Shown: positions 15,105-22,389 of the stretch, one piece after another
Numbering within the stretch: position 1 is the stretch's first letter
Layout of the letters: every line of letters begins with the position of its first letter
Program-made: the position numbers and the translations under genes
The notes under the pieces: model-generated
What the model was told of the DNA's origin: nothing
The model's input: only the letters and a program-made list of their open reading frames with translations
Databases searched by the model: none
Assembly: GCA_046541195.1 (NCBI GenBank)
Contig: JBKHDT010000029.1
Location: forward strand, 1-26,281
From: JBKHDT01 sp046541195
GTDB lineage: Bacteria > Pseudomonadota > Gammaproteobacteria > Halothiobacillales > Halothiobacillaceae
Direction: 5' to 3'
Length of the DNA: 26,281 nucleotides

Positions 15105-15293
15105 ATTCTTGTGGAATCTCTGCGCACAATCCGCCCCGCCCCCGCCGGGCGGCCTGCCTGCAAGGCAGGCGGTGCCGTCGAAACCGAATCCAGCGCCACG
15201 GCGGTCCTGCAGCGCATTTCAAGCGCGGGCACCACGCCGGCGCTGGACCGAAATGGACCGACGCTCCCCGATGCCGGCCTCGCCTGGCCGGGG

Positions 15294-16835
15294 TCAGGGA
15301 AACAGCGACAGTTGCCGCGAATCCTCCGGGCCAGCGCGCTTGCCTGCGCTTCGAGCTTTTTTTAGCCGACTGCCATGACGCAGGTGAATCCGGCGGCTTT
15401 CGGTGCGCGCCGCCTCGCTGTGCAAGCGGTCGGCAACCCGTGCGCGGGCCGCCCGCGAGGCAGCCGGCAGGTCCAGCAGCGGCACCGGATAGTCGTGGTC
15501 CAGCCGGGTGCCGAAGCGGGCCTGCAGATTTGCCGGCATGCGCCAGGGCTCATGAATCCAGGCTTTCGGAACCCCGCCCAGTTCCGGCAGCCACTGCCGG
15601 ATGAACCGCCCCTCGGGATCAAGCTTGCGCGACTGGCCCACCGGGTCGTAGACACGCAGGGCATTGATTCCGGTCGTTCCCGACTGCATCTGCATCTGGC
15701 AGTAATGGATGCCAGGCTCGTAATCGGTGAACAGGCGCGCCAGATGCAGCGCAGGCGCGCGCCAGTGCAGCCACAGGCCATAAGCGGCGACCGAGACCAG
15801 CATGGCCCGCATCCGGAAGTTCAGCCAGCCGGTCGCCGCCAGACTGCGCATGCAGGCATCCACCATCGGCCAGCCGGTCTCGCCGCGGGCCCAGGCCTCG
15901 AAGCGCACCGGGTCGAAATCCGGTTCCCGCAGGCCGTCCATGGCCGGATGCAGGTTCGCGAACTCGATGCGCGGCTCGGTTTCGAGCTTCTGGATAAAGT
16001 GACAGTGCCAGGCCAGTCTCGACTCGAAGGCCACCAGGCCGGCCCGCGCCGCAGACCCCTCGGGCAATTCGACCAGCCGGCCCCGGGTCGCCTGGACCAC
16101 CTCCCGGATCGAGAGCGCCCCCCAAGCCAGGTAGGGTGAAAGCCGCGAACAGCCGTTGACCGCCGGCCCCGGCGCGCTCATCTTCCGCCGGTATCCAGCG
16201 CAACGCGCGTCCAGAAACCCCTCAAGCAGCCGCTGGCCAAAACGGCGCCCCCCCGCCTGGAGGACTCGGCCCGCGTCGGGGCGGGCCACCATATCCAGCC
16301 AGTCCGCCAGCGTGGGCAGCGGCCCCGGATCGACCGGGGTCCGGCAAAGCGCCTTCGGAGACGCCACCACCGGTTGCGCGACGAACGACTCGCGGCGCTG
16401 CGCCCAGCGATCACGATCCGGTGTCCCGCGAAACACGCCCTGCTGGGCAAACTCGTGCCAGATCACGCCGCGGTCCCGACACCAGCGGGCGACGGCCCGA
16501 TCCCTCCGAAAGGTCCAGTCGTTGCCGGTTTCCTGATGACTGAACAGCGCACGGACGCGGTACTGACGCCCGATTGCTTCCAGCAACTCGGGCATGGCGC
16601 CGATCCGGATGACCAGGGGGGCACCCAGCGCAGCGAGGGTCTCGCGCAACTCCCGCAGACAGCCATGCAGGAAGGTGGCATGCCGGCCTGAATAATCCGG
16701 CTGCGCCCAGAGCGCAGGCTCGATCACGTACAGCGGCAGGACAGGACGCCCGGCCGCCGCGGCGGCCGCCAGCGCCGCATGGTCTTCCACCCGCAGGTCG
16801 CGCTTGAACCAGACGATGTCGATTTCCGCTTGCAT
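15294..16835 (-). CDS. phrB: Cryptochrome/photolyase family protein with a clamp-binding-like tail
   Basis: A 513-residue flavoprotein of the photolyase/cryptochrome family, which uses blue light and FAD to reverse UV damage. The N-terminal antenna domain starts with IVWFKRDLRVEDH; the FAD domain includes SRLSPYLAWGALSIREV (229-245), TGWPMVDACMRSLAATGWLNFRMR and FIRQWLPEL (411-419). By manual alignment with E. coli PhrB, Trp359 is kept (Trp358), but Trp382, Trp384 and Asn378 correspond to Met381, Met383 and His377, placing it in a divergent clade whose lesion specificity is uncertain. A basic, probably disordered tail ends in QLSLF (508-512), the consensus beta-clamp-binding peptide. ATG 16835 has AGGAGAAG upstream. 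Confidence 0.9.
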   Translation of the reverse strand: MQAEIDIVWFKRDLRVEDHAALAAAAAAGRPVLPLYVIEPALWAQPDYSGRHATFLHGCLRELRETLAALGAPLVIRIGAMPELLEAIGRQYRVRALFSHQETGNDWTFRRDRAVARWCRDRGVIWHEFAQQGVFRGTPDRDRWAQRRESFVAQPVVASPKALCRTPVDPGPLPTLADWLDMVARPDAGRVLQAGGRRFGQRLLEGFLDARCAGYRRKMSAPGPAVNGCSRLSPYLAWGALSIREVVQATRGRLVELPEGSAARAGLVAFESRLAWHCHFIQKLETEPRIEFANLHPAMDGLREPDFDPVRFEAWARGETGWPMVDACMRSLAATGWLNFRMRAMLVSVAAYGLWLHWRAPALHLARLFTDYEPGIHYCQMQMQSGTTGINALRVYDPVGQSRKLDPEGRFIRQWLPELGGVPKAWIHEPWRMPANLQARFGTRLDHDYPVPLLDLPAASRAARARVADRLHSEAARTESRRIHLRHGSRLKKARSAGKRAGPEDSRQLSLFP

Positions 16836-17001
16836 TGGATGGCTTCTCCTGGCCGGAACTTGGCGACCGGCTTGACGCAACCGCCATCAACGCACCGCGG
16901 CAGCCGGCGCCGGGCCATGCATCCAGGCGCGACCAGCCCCCGGCACCGCGCGATCGGGCGCGGACAGACCCGCGGTGCCAGCGACCTGCGCTGAAAGACG
17001 G

Positions 17002-17030
17002 TTGCGCCAAAGCAGTGCGATTGCTATACA
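17002..17030 (+). promoter_or_regulatory. Promoter of the FAD oxidoreductase / lipid-modification block
   Basis: TTGCGC (17002-17007), 17-bp spacer, TATACA (17025-17030) gives a predicted start near 17037. That lies downstream of the ATG at 17031, so translation should begin at ATG 17061. The gene on the other strand diverges from the same region. Confidence 0.55.
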
Positions 17031-17050
17031 ATGATTGTACATATTCACAA
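17023..17050 (-). promoter_or_regulatory. Divergent promoter towards the photolyase
   Basis: Read on the - strand: TTGTGA (complement of 17045-17050), 16-bp spacer, TATAGC (complement of 17023-17028). It overlaps the + strand promoter, so one bound regulator could control both directions. The photolyase leader would be about 180 nt long. Confidence 0.4.
17025..17041. promoter_or_regulatory. Putative operator, TATACA/TGTACA repeat at 11-bp period
   Basis: TATACA (17025-17030) and TGTACA (17036-17041) are direct repeats one helical turn apart, and include the perfect 13-bp palindrome TACAATGATTGTA (17027-17039). T(G/A)TACA half-sites are typical of CarH/LitR MerR-family B12 photoreceptors that repress photolyase and lipid genes in the dark. 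LitR sites described in Pseudomonas have wider spacing, so the assignment is tentative; no such regulator gene is in the window. Confidence 0.4.
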
Positions 17051-17060
17051 TGGACCGGAC

Positions 17061-18350
17061 ATGCAGCCAGCTCAGCAGCACGGACTCAGGATCGCGGTGA
17101 TCGGCTCGGGCATCTCGGGGCTGGCCGCGGCGTGGCTTCTGGGACAGCACCACCGCGTCACGGTTCTTGAACAGGACACCCGCCTCGGGGGTCATACCCA
17201 CACCGTCGAGGTTCGGGATCGGGGTTCCGCGTTGCCGGTCGATACGGGGTTCATCGTGTACAACGAGCCGAACTACCCCCTGCTGACCGGCCTTTTTGAA
17301 TTTCTGGGCATCGAGACACAGGAGACGGAAATGTCATTCTCCGTATCCATGGATGACGGCAGGCTGGAATACGGGGGGGCCAACCTCAACACCCTGTTCA
17401 GCCAGCGTCGCAATCTGCTGCGCCCGAGTTTCCTGCGCATGGTGCGGGACATCCTGCGGTTCAACCGGCTGGGCAAGGCGACGCTCGCCCGCGAAACCCC
17501 CGGGACGGAAGACCAAACGCTGGATGACTTTCTGACCAAGCATGGCTTCTGTGATCAGCTCGCGCGCAACTACCTGTTGCCGATGGCGGCCGCGATCTGG
17601 TCCTGCCCGACCGACACCATGCGCCGCTTTCCGGCGCGGAGCTTCCTGCGGTTCTTCGAGAACCACGGCCTGCTGAATATCGAGGACCGGCCCCAGTGGC
17701 GCACCGTGGTCGGCGGGTCCTGGCGTTACGTCGAACGGCTGCGCACCTCCGGGCGCTTCGACTACCGGCTCAACTGCCCGGTCAGCCGGGTGGTCCGCGA
17801 CGGCTCGGGCGTCTACCTGCCCGAACTGGACGAGCGTTTTGACGCCCTTATCCTGGCTGCGCACGCGGACCAGTCGCTGGCGATGCTCGACAAGCCCGAC
17901 GAACTGGAACAGTCGGTACTCGGGGCATTCGGGTTCCAGGACAACATCGCCTACCTGCACAACGACGCCACGCTGATGCCCAGGCACCAGCGCGTCTGGT
18001 CCAGCTGGAATTACTACGGGCGCTCCGGCGCGGATGGCCAGGAGGCGGTGGCCGTCACCTACTGGATGAACCGGCTTCAGAACCTGGACTCCGCCAAACC
18101 CTGGCTGGTCACCCTGAATCCGCCGGTCCCGCCGGCCGAGGCCCTCACCGCGCGGAAGATCCGGTACAGCCATCCGGTATTCGACCCGGCGGCCATGGCC
18201 GCCCAGCAACGTCTGAAGCAGATCCAGGGCCACAACCACTGCTGGTATTGCGGGGCCTGGACGGGCTACGGGTTTCACGAGGACGGGCTGCGTTCGGCCG
18301 TGGCTGTCGCGAGAGATTTCGGGGCGCTCCCGCCCTGGGAGTCCGAATGA
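17061..18350 (+). CDS. NAD(P)/FAD-dependent oxidoreductase (COG2907-like)
   Basis: A 429-residue flavoprotein. The Rossmann FAD motif IGSGISG is at residues 14-20, followed by VLEQDTRLGGHTHTV, the amine-oxidase/desaturase-like dinucleotide-binding signature. VDTGFIVYNEPNYPLLTGLFEFLGI (quoted in part) is typical of COG2907, and the C-terminal WYCGAWTGYGFHEDGLRSAV closes the FAD site. The frame is open to 17031, but the promoter -10 overlaps that region, so ATG 17061 is preferred despite a weak ribosome binding site. Homologues sit beside DUF1365 and CFA-like genes in light- or singlet-oxygen-induced loci; a role in oxidising membrane fatty acyl chains is plausible but unproven. It overlaps the next gene by ATGA. 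Confidence 0.88.
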   Translation: MQPAQQHGLRIAVIGSGISGLAAAWLLGQHHRVTVLEQDTRLGGHTHTVEVRDRGSALPVDTGFIVYNEPNYPLLTGLFEFLGIETQETEMSFSVSMDDGRLEYGGANLNTLFSQRRNLLRPSFLRMVRDILRFNRLGKATLARETPGTEDQTLDDFLTKHGFCDQLARNYLLPMAAAIWSCPTDTMRRFPARSFLRFFENHGLLNIEDRPQWRTVVGGSWRYVERLRTSGRFDYRLNCPVSRVVRDGSGVYLPELDERFDALILAAHADQSLAMLDKPDELEQSVLGAFGFQDNIAYLHNDATLMPRHQRVWSSWNYYGRSGADGQEAVAVTYWMNRLQNLDSAKPWLVTLNPPVPPAEALTARKIRYSHPVFDPAAMAAQQRLKQIQGHNHCWYCGAWTGYGFHEDGLRSAVAVARDFGALPPWESE

Positions 18351-19135
18351 ACGCCTCGGCACTCTACATCGGCAACGTGATGCACAAACGCACGCGCGGT
18401 CCGGCCTACCGCTTCGACTACCGCGTGTTCAGCCTGCTCGTGGATCTGGACGACCTGGAAGCCGGATTCCCGGACAACCGGCTGCTGTCCGCCGATCGGT
18501 TCAACCTGCTGTCCTTTCACCAGGCGGATCACGGCCCCCGGGACGGTCAACCCCTCAGACCCTGGATCGAGGCGGCCTGTGCCCGGGCGGGCGTCGACAT
18601 TCGGGGCGGCCGGGTGCAGGTCAGCGCCTATCCGCGCGTGCTCGGCTACCAGTTCAACCCGCTGAGCGTCTGGTACTGCCACGACCGCGAAGGGCACCTG
18701 GTGGCCATCAACGCGGAGGTCAGCAACACCTTTGGCGAACACCACCACTATCTGTTGCACGACGAGGGCAGACCGCTTTCCCTGCCCTTTCGCGCGGTGG
18801 CCGACAAGGTCTTTCACGTTTCGCCGTTCATCGACATGCCGATGCGCTACCACTTTCGCTTCGACCGGCCCGGCGAAGCACTGTCGGTTGCCATCCGGGA
18901 AACCGAAGGGGAGGACACCCTGCTCGTGGCCACCCACGTGGCCCGTCGCCGGCCCCTGACCGACCGGGGCATTCTTGTCCAGTGCCTGAAAGTCCCCCTG
19001 CTCACGTTCAAGGTCATCGGCCTGATCCACTGGCAGGCATTGAAGATCTGGATCCGGGGTGGCCGCTTCCACCGCGCACCACCCCTTCCGGAAGAGGAGA
19101 TCAGCTCATGTCCAGTACGCACACCCAAGACCTGA
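18347..19135 (+). CDS. DUF1365 family protein
   Basis: A 262-residue protein of the DUF1365 family, function unknown. ALYIGNVMHKRTRGPAYRFDYRVF at the N-terminus, RVLGYQFNPLSVWYCHD, EVSNTFGEHHHYLL and KVFHVSPFIDMPMRYHFRF are the conserved blocks (each quoted in part). There is no signal peptide; a short hydrophobic stretch near the C-terminus (LTFKVIGLIHWQALKIW) may be membrane-associated. It starts inside an ATGA overlap with the oxidoreductase and its last 28 bp overlap the methyltransferase gene, so all three are made together. Family members almost always accompany a COG2907 flavoprotein and a CFA-like enzyme, suggesting a shared lipid-modification role. Confidence 0.92.
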   Translation: MNASALYIGNVMHKRTRGPAYRFDYRVFSLLVDLDDLEAGFPDNRLLSADRFNLLSFHQADHGPRDGQPLRPWIEAACARAGVDIRGGRVQVSAYPRVLGYQFNPLSVWYCHDREGHLVAINAEVSNTFGEHHHYLLHDEGRPLSLPFRAVADKVFHVSPFIDMPMRYHFRFDRPGEALSVAIRETEGEDTLLVATHVARRRPLTDRGILVQCLKVPLLTFKVIGLIHWQALKIWIRGGRFHRAPPLPEEEISSCPVRTPKT

Positions 19136-20328
19136 ACCCGCTCGATTTCGAACTGCCGATGGGCGCCCGCTGGCTGCGCGGCCTGCTCGAGCGCCTCCAG
19201 CTCGGCCAGTTGCAACTGGTGTTCGATGACGGCCGGACGCTGGACTTCACCAGCCCCCGGCCGGAACTGCACGCCCGCTGGCACCTGCACCATCCGGCAA
19301 GACTCTTCACGCGGGTGGCACGACTGGGCGATGTCGGCTTCGCGGAGGGGTATATCGAGGGCGACTGGAGCAGTCCGGACCTGACGAACCTGATCGAGAT
19401 TGCCGCACGCAACTTCGAGCTGATGCGTGACGACCTGCGGGCCAGCTTCTGGGCCAGGCTGGGCCACCGGCTGCAGCACTGGCTGCGCGCCAACCACCGG
19501 CGCGGCAGCCGCCGCAACATTGCCGCCCACTACGATCTGGGCAACGACTTCTATCGACTCTGGCTGGACGAGACCATGACCTACTCGGCCGCCTGGTTCG
19601 AAGATCCCGAACAACCGCTGGCCCGGGCCCAGGATGCCAAGTACGAGCGACTGCTGGATCTCCTCGACGCCGAACCCGGCCAGACCCTGCTGGAAATCGG
19701 CTGCGGCTGGGGCGGCATGGCCGAGCACGCCGCACGTCGTGCGCTGGACGTGACCGCCATCACGCTCTCGCGCGAGCAGCACCACTTTGCCCTGGAACGC
19801 ATCGCCTCCTCCGGCCTCAGTGACCGGGCGCGCATTCGCCTGGTGGACTACCGGGATGTCGACGGGCAGTTCGACCGCATCGTCTCGATCGAGATGTTCG
19901 AGGCCGTGGGCGAGCGCTACTGGCCGACCTACTTTCGCAACGTGCATGACCGGCTCGCCCCCGGGGGCCGGGCCGCGATCCAGGTGATCACCATCGACGA
20001 GTCGGTCTTCGAGGAATACCGCCGCGAGCCGGACTTCATCCAGTTGTACATCTTTCCCGGCGGCATGCTGCCGACACCGACCGAGTTCAGCCGCCAGGCC
20101 GAGCAGGCAGGCCTGGTAGTCCGCGACCGGACATTCTTCGGGCCGGCCTACGCCCATACGCTGATGCACTGGCGCCATCAGTTCGAGCGACAGGCGGACA
20201 ACCTGGCCGCGCTCGGATACGACGAGCGATTCCAGCGAATGTGGCGCTACTACCTGGCGTACTGCGAAGCCGGGTTCAACGCCGGACGGATCGACGTGAT
20301 GCAGGTGCTGCTGGAAAAGCCGGCTTGA
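19108..20328 (+). CDS. CFA-like SAM-dependent fatty-acyl methyltransferase
   Basis: A 406-residue enzyme of the cyclopropane-fatty-acid synthase family, acting on double bonds of phospholipid acyl chains with S-adenosylmethionine. Landmarks: HYDLGNDFYRLWLDETMTYS (141-160), SAM motif LLEIGCGWGG (194-203) and SIEMFEAVG (260-268). Compared by eye with E. coli Cfa, three of the four bicarbonate-binding side chains differ: Cys139 is Ala161, His266 is Gln292 and Tyr317 is Arg356; Glu239 is kept as Glu265. This suggests methyl or methylene transfer, as by UfaM in furan fatty acid synthesis, rather than ring closure. The ATG has GAGGAG upstream and lies 28 bp inside the DUF1365 gene. Confidence 0.9.
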   Translation: MSSTHTQDLNPLDFELPMGARWLRGLLERLQLGQLQLVFDDGRTLDFTSPRPELHARWHLHHPARLFTRVARLGDVGFAEGYIEGDWSSPDLTNLIEIAARNFELMRDDLRASFWARLGHRLQHWLRANHRRGSRRNIAAHYDLGNDFYRLWLDETMTYSAAWFEDPEQPLARAQDAKYERLLDLLDAEPGQTLLEIGCGWGGMAEHAARRALDVTAITLSREQHHFALERIASSGLSDRARIRLVDYRDVDGQFDRIVSIEMFEAVGERYWPTYFRNVHDRLAPGGRAAIQVITIDESVFEEYRREPDFIQLYIFPGGMLPTPTEFSRQAEQAGLVVRDRTFFGPAYAHTLMHWRHQFERQADNLAALGYDERFQRMWRYYLAYCEAGFNAGRIDVMQVLLEKPA

Positions 20329-21623
20329 ACTCCCGGCCGGTCGGTGACCGGCTCGGCGGGATACTGGCCTACGGACTGCCGGGACTGCCCCTGGCCCTTC
20401 CCGGACTCGCGCTCTACGTCTGGCTGCCGGTCTTCTATGCCGAGCAACTCGGACTCGGCCTGGCGGCGGTTGGACTGGCCATCATGCTGACCCGGCTGTT
20501 CGACGTGGTGACCGACCCGCTGGTCGGCCGGATGCTGGACCGGCTTGGAGGCCCGTATCGTCGGCGGCTTCCGATGATCGCGGGCGCGATTTTATCGATG
20601 ATCGCGCTGAACCAGCTGCTGGTGCCGCCAGAACAGGCCGGCCTCGGCCATCTCTACGGCTGGGCGTTGGCCGCCTATCTGGGCTGGACGCTGGTCAGCG
20701 TGCCCTACCAGGCCTGGGGTGCCGAGGTCGATCCCCGGCCGGCTGCCCGAACCCGGCTGTCGGCCGGGCGCGAAGGCTTCGCGATCCTCGCCACCGTGCT
20801 GGCGGCGGCCGTGCCGGTCGTGATCGGCAGCGACCAGCCCGGGGCCGTTCTGCAGGCCGTCAACCTGCTAGTGCTGCTGCTGTTGCCGGCGACGCTCCTG
20901 ATCCTGTTTGCGCGGATTCCGGAAGTCCCCTTTTCGGCAACGACCACCCGGGTCGGTGGGCTGCGCAGCCTGGTACGAGACAACCCGTCACTGGCCCCGC
21001 TCCTGAGCGCCCACTGGCTCAACGGCCTGGCGAACGGCCTGCCGGCAGCGCTGTTCCTGCTGTTCGTGACACACCGGCTCCAGGCGCCGGAGGCTGTCGG
21101 CCCCCTGCTGCTGGTGTATTTCACCGCCGGGATCATCGCCCTGCCCCTGTGGACCCGCCTGGCGGCCCGCCACGGCAAGGCGCGGACCTGGCTGGCCTCG
21201 GTGATGCTGGCGGCGGTGGCCTTTCTGGTCGTGCCCTGGCTGGGGCCGGGCGACGTGGCGGCCTTCGCGGTCATCTGCCTGGTCAGCGGGCTGTCGCTGG
21301 GCGCGGACATGGCCCTGCCGGCATCGATTCAGGCGGATCTGGCCGGGCGCGATCGCGCGCGCCACGGTGCAGACCGCAGTGGCCTGCTGTTCGGGCTGCT
21401 CGGGCTGGTGACCAAACTTGCCCTTGCCGTGGCCGCGGGGCTGGGACTCGGCCTGCTTGAGCTCAGCGGTTTCGACACGGACGGGCGCACGGACACGCTT
21501 GCGCTTGCCCTGCTCTACGGCGCGCTGCCGGTGGTTCTGAAACTTGCGGCCGCGGCCATCATTCACGGTCCGGTGACCCGGCGCTTTCAGGAGGCCCCGG
21601 GCGGCGCCGGCGCCAGACACTGA
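20325..21623 (+). CDS. MFS transporter, GPH/MelB-like family
   Basis: A 432-residue polytopic protein of about 12 membrane helices. The motif RLFDVVTDPLVGRMLDRLGG between helices 2 and 3 is the cation-binding region typical of the glycoside-pentoside-hexuronide:cation symporters (MelB, MFS_2). PYQAWGAEVDP and LSLGADMALPASIQADL are further family segments. No ATG exists near the expected N-terminus; TTG 20325, overlapping the upstream stop codon, is the likely start, coupled to the methyltransferase gene. The substrate is unknown: similar transporters occur in singlet-oxygen-induced lipid loci, for example next to the CFA-like gene in Rhodobacter, so a lipid-derived substrate or lysolipid cannot be excluded. 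Confidence 0.85.
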   Translation: MNSRPVGDRLGGILAYGLPGLPLALPGLALYVWLPVFYAEQLGLGLAAVGLAIMLTRLFDVVTDPLVGRMLDRLGGPYRRRLPMIAGAILSMIALNQLLVPPEQAGLGHLYGWALAAYLGWTLVSVPYQAWGAEVDPRPAARTRLSAGREGFAILATVLAAAVPVVIGSDQPGAVLQAVNLLVLLLLPATLLILFARIPEVPFSATTTRVGGLRSLVRDNPSLAPLLSAHWLNGLANGLPAALFLLFVTHRLQAPEAVGPLLLVYFTAGIIALPLWTRLAARHGKARTWLASVMLAAVAFLVVPWLGPGDVAAFAVICLVSGLSLGADMALPASIQADLAGRDRARHGADRSGLLFGLLGLVTKLALAVAAGLGLGLLELSGFDTDGRTDTLALALLYGALPVVLKLAAAAIIHGPVTRRFQEAPGGAGARH

Positions 21624-21701
21624 CCCCGCGGGAGCAATGGCCGGACAGACGCCGCACACCCACCCAACCCCACAACCCGATCAGAGGCCAGGAACCGACC
21701 C

Positions 21702-22331
21702 ATGCCCACCCGCCAACCCGCAGCCGCCACCCGGCGGGCCAGCGCCTGCCCGGCAGGCCGGACGTTCGCCGTCCTCGTCCTGGCTTGCCTGCTCGCCCTG
21801 CTTACCGGATGTTCACCGATGAAAATCGAAGACTTCTCCGACACCAACCGCAAACTGTCCCTGGAAGAGTACTTCACCGGAACCACCCGGGCCTGGGGCA
21901 TCTTCCAGGACCGGCAGGGCCGGCCGATCCGTCAGTTTCGCGTGCGGATCGAGGGCCACGTCGAGGACGACACGCTAGTGCTCGACGAGCATTTCGACTA
22001 TGCCGACGGCGAACAGGACCGACGCATCTGGCGACTTGAACGGGTCGCACCGGATCGCTACGTCGGCCGGGCGGACGACGTGGTCGGCACGGCCGAGGGC
22101 GTGGTTCGCGGACAAGCCTTCAATTTCCGCTATGTTCTGAACGTGCCCTGGAAGGACACGACCATTCGGCTGAACTTCGACGACTGGATGTTTCTGCAGC
22201 CCGATGGCGTGATGATCAACCGCGCGACCGTGCGCAAGTTCGGTTTCCGGGTCGGCGAGGTGATTCTGTTCTTCGACCAGGACAACAGGGACGACAGGCA
22301 GCAATCCGCGCAGACGCCGAACCTGCCTTGA
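21702..22331 (+). CDS. DUF3833 family lipoprotein
   Basis: A 209-residue predicted lipoprotein. The hydrophobic stretch at 22-35 ends in the lipobox LLTGC with Cys37 as the lipidation site. SLEEYFTGTTRAWGIFQDRQGRPI, a lipocalin-like beta-rich body, and the WMFLQPDGVMINRATVRKFGFRVGEV segment match DUF3833 (each quoted in part). ATG 21702 has AGGAA eight bases upstream; the 78-bp gap before it is the largest inside the block. Family members travel with CFA-like and DUF1365 genes in many proteobacteria. A role in handling modified lipid at the envelope is inferred from location only. Confidence 0.88.
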   Translation: MPTRQPAAATRRASACPAGRTFAVLVLACLLALLTGCSPMKIEDFSDTNRKLSLEEYFTGTTRAWGIFQDRQGRPIRQFRVRIEGHVEDDTLVLDEHFDYADGEQDRRIWRLERVAPDRYVGRADDVVGTAEGVVRGQAFNFRYVLNVPWKDTTIRLNFDDWMFLQPDGVMINRATVRKFGFRVGEVILFFDQDNRDDRQQSAQTPNLP

Positions 22332-22389
22332 CAGCCCGGCGCCGGTTTGAAAGATTGGGCGCATCCGTTTTCACCGGCGTGGCCAGGCA

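Larger units (their letters stand above)
14600..15293. other. Long intergenic region between HD-GYP and photolyase genes
   Basis: A 694-bp stretch without a credible protein gene. 14600-14850 is the HD-GYP upstream region with no clear -10/-35 for that gene. 14854-15104 holds a + strand promoter, a chain of hairpins and an intrinsic terminator (listed separately). After the terminator there are two more perfect inverted repeats without T-runs: GCCTGCC/GGCAGGC at 15152-15170 and CCGGCC/GGCCGG at 15274-15291, the latter just past the photolyase stop. The only AT-rich part is 14860-14910. Confidence 0.7.

Noticed and set aside
17031..17060. ATG 17031 as start of the FAD oxidoreductase
   Set aside because: It lies directly after the -10 hexamer and before the predicted transcription start; ATG 17061 fits the family and promoter.
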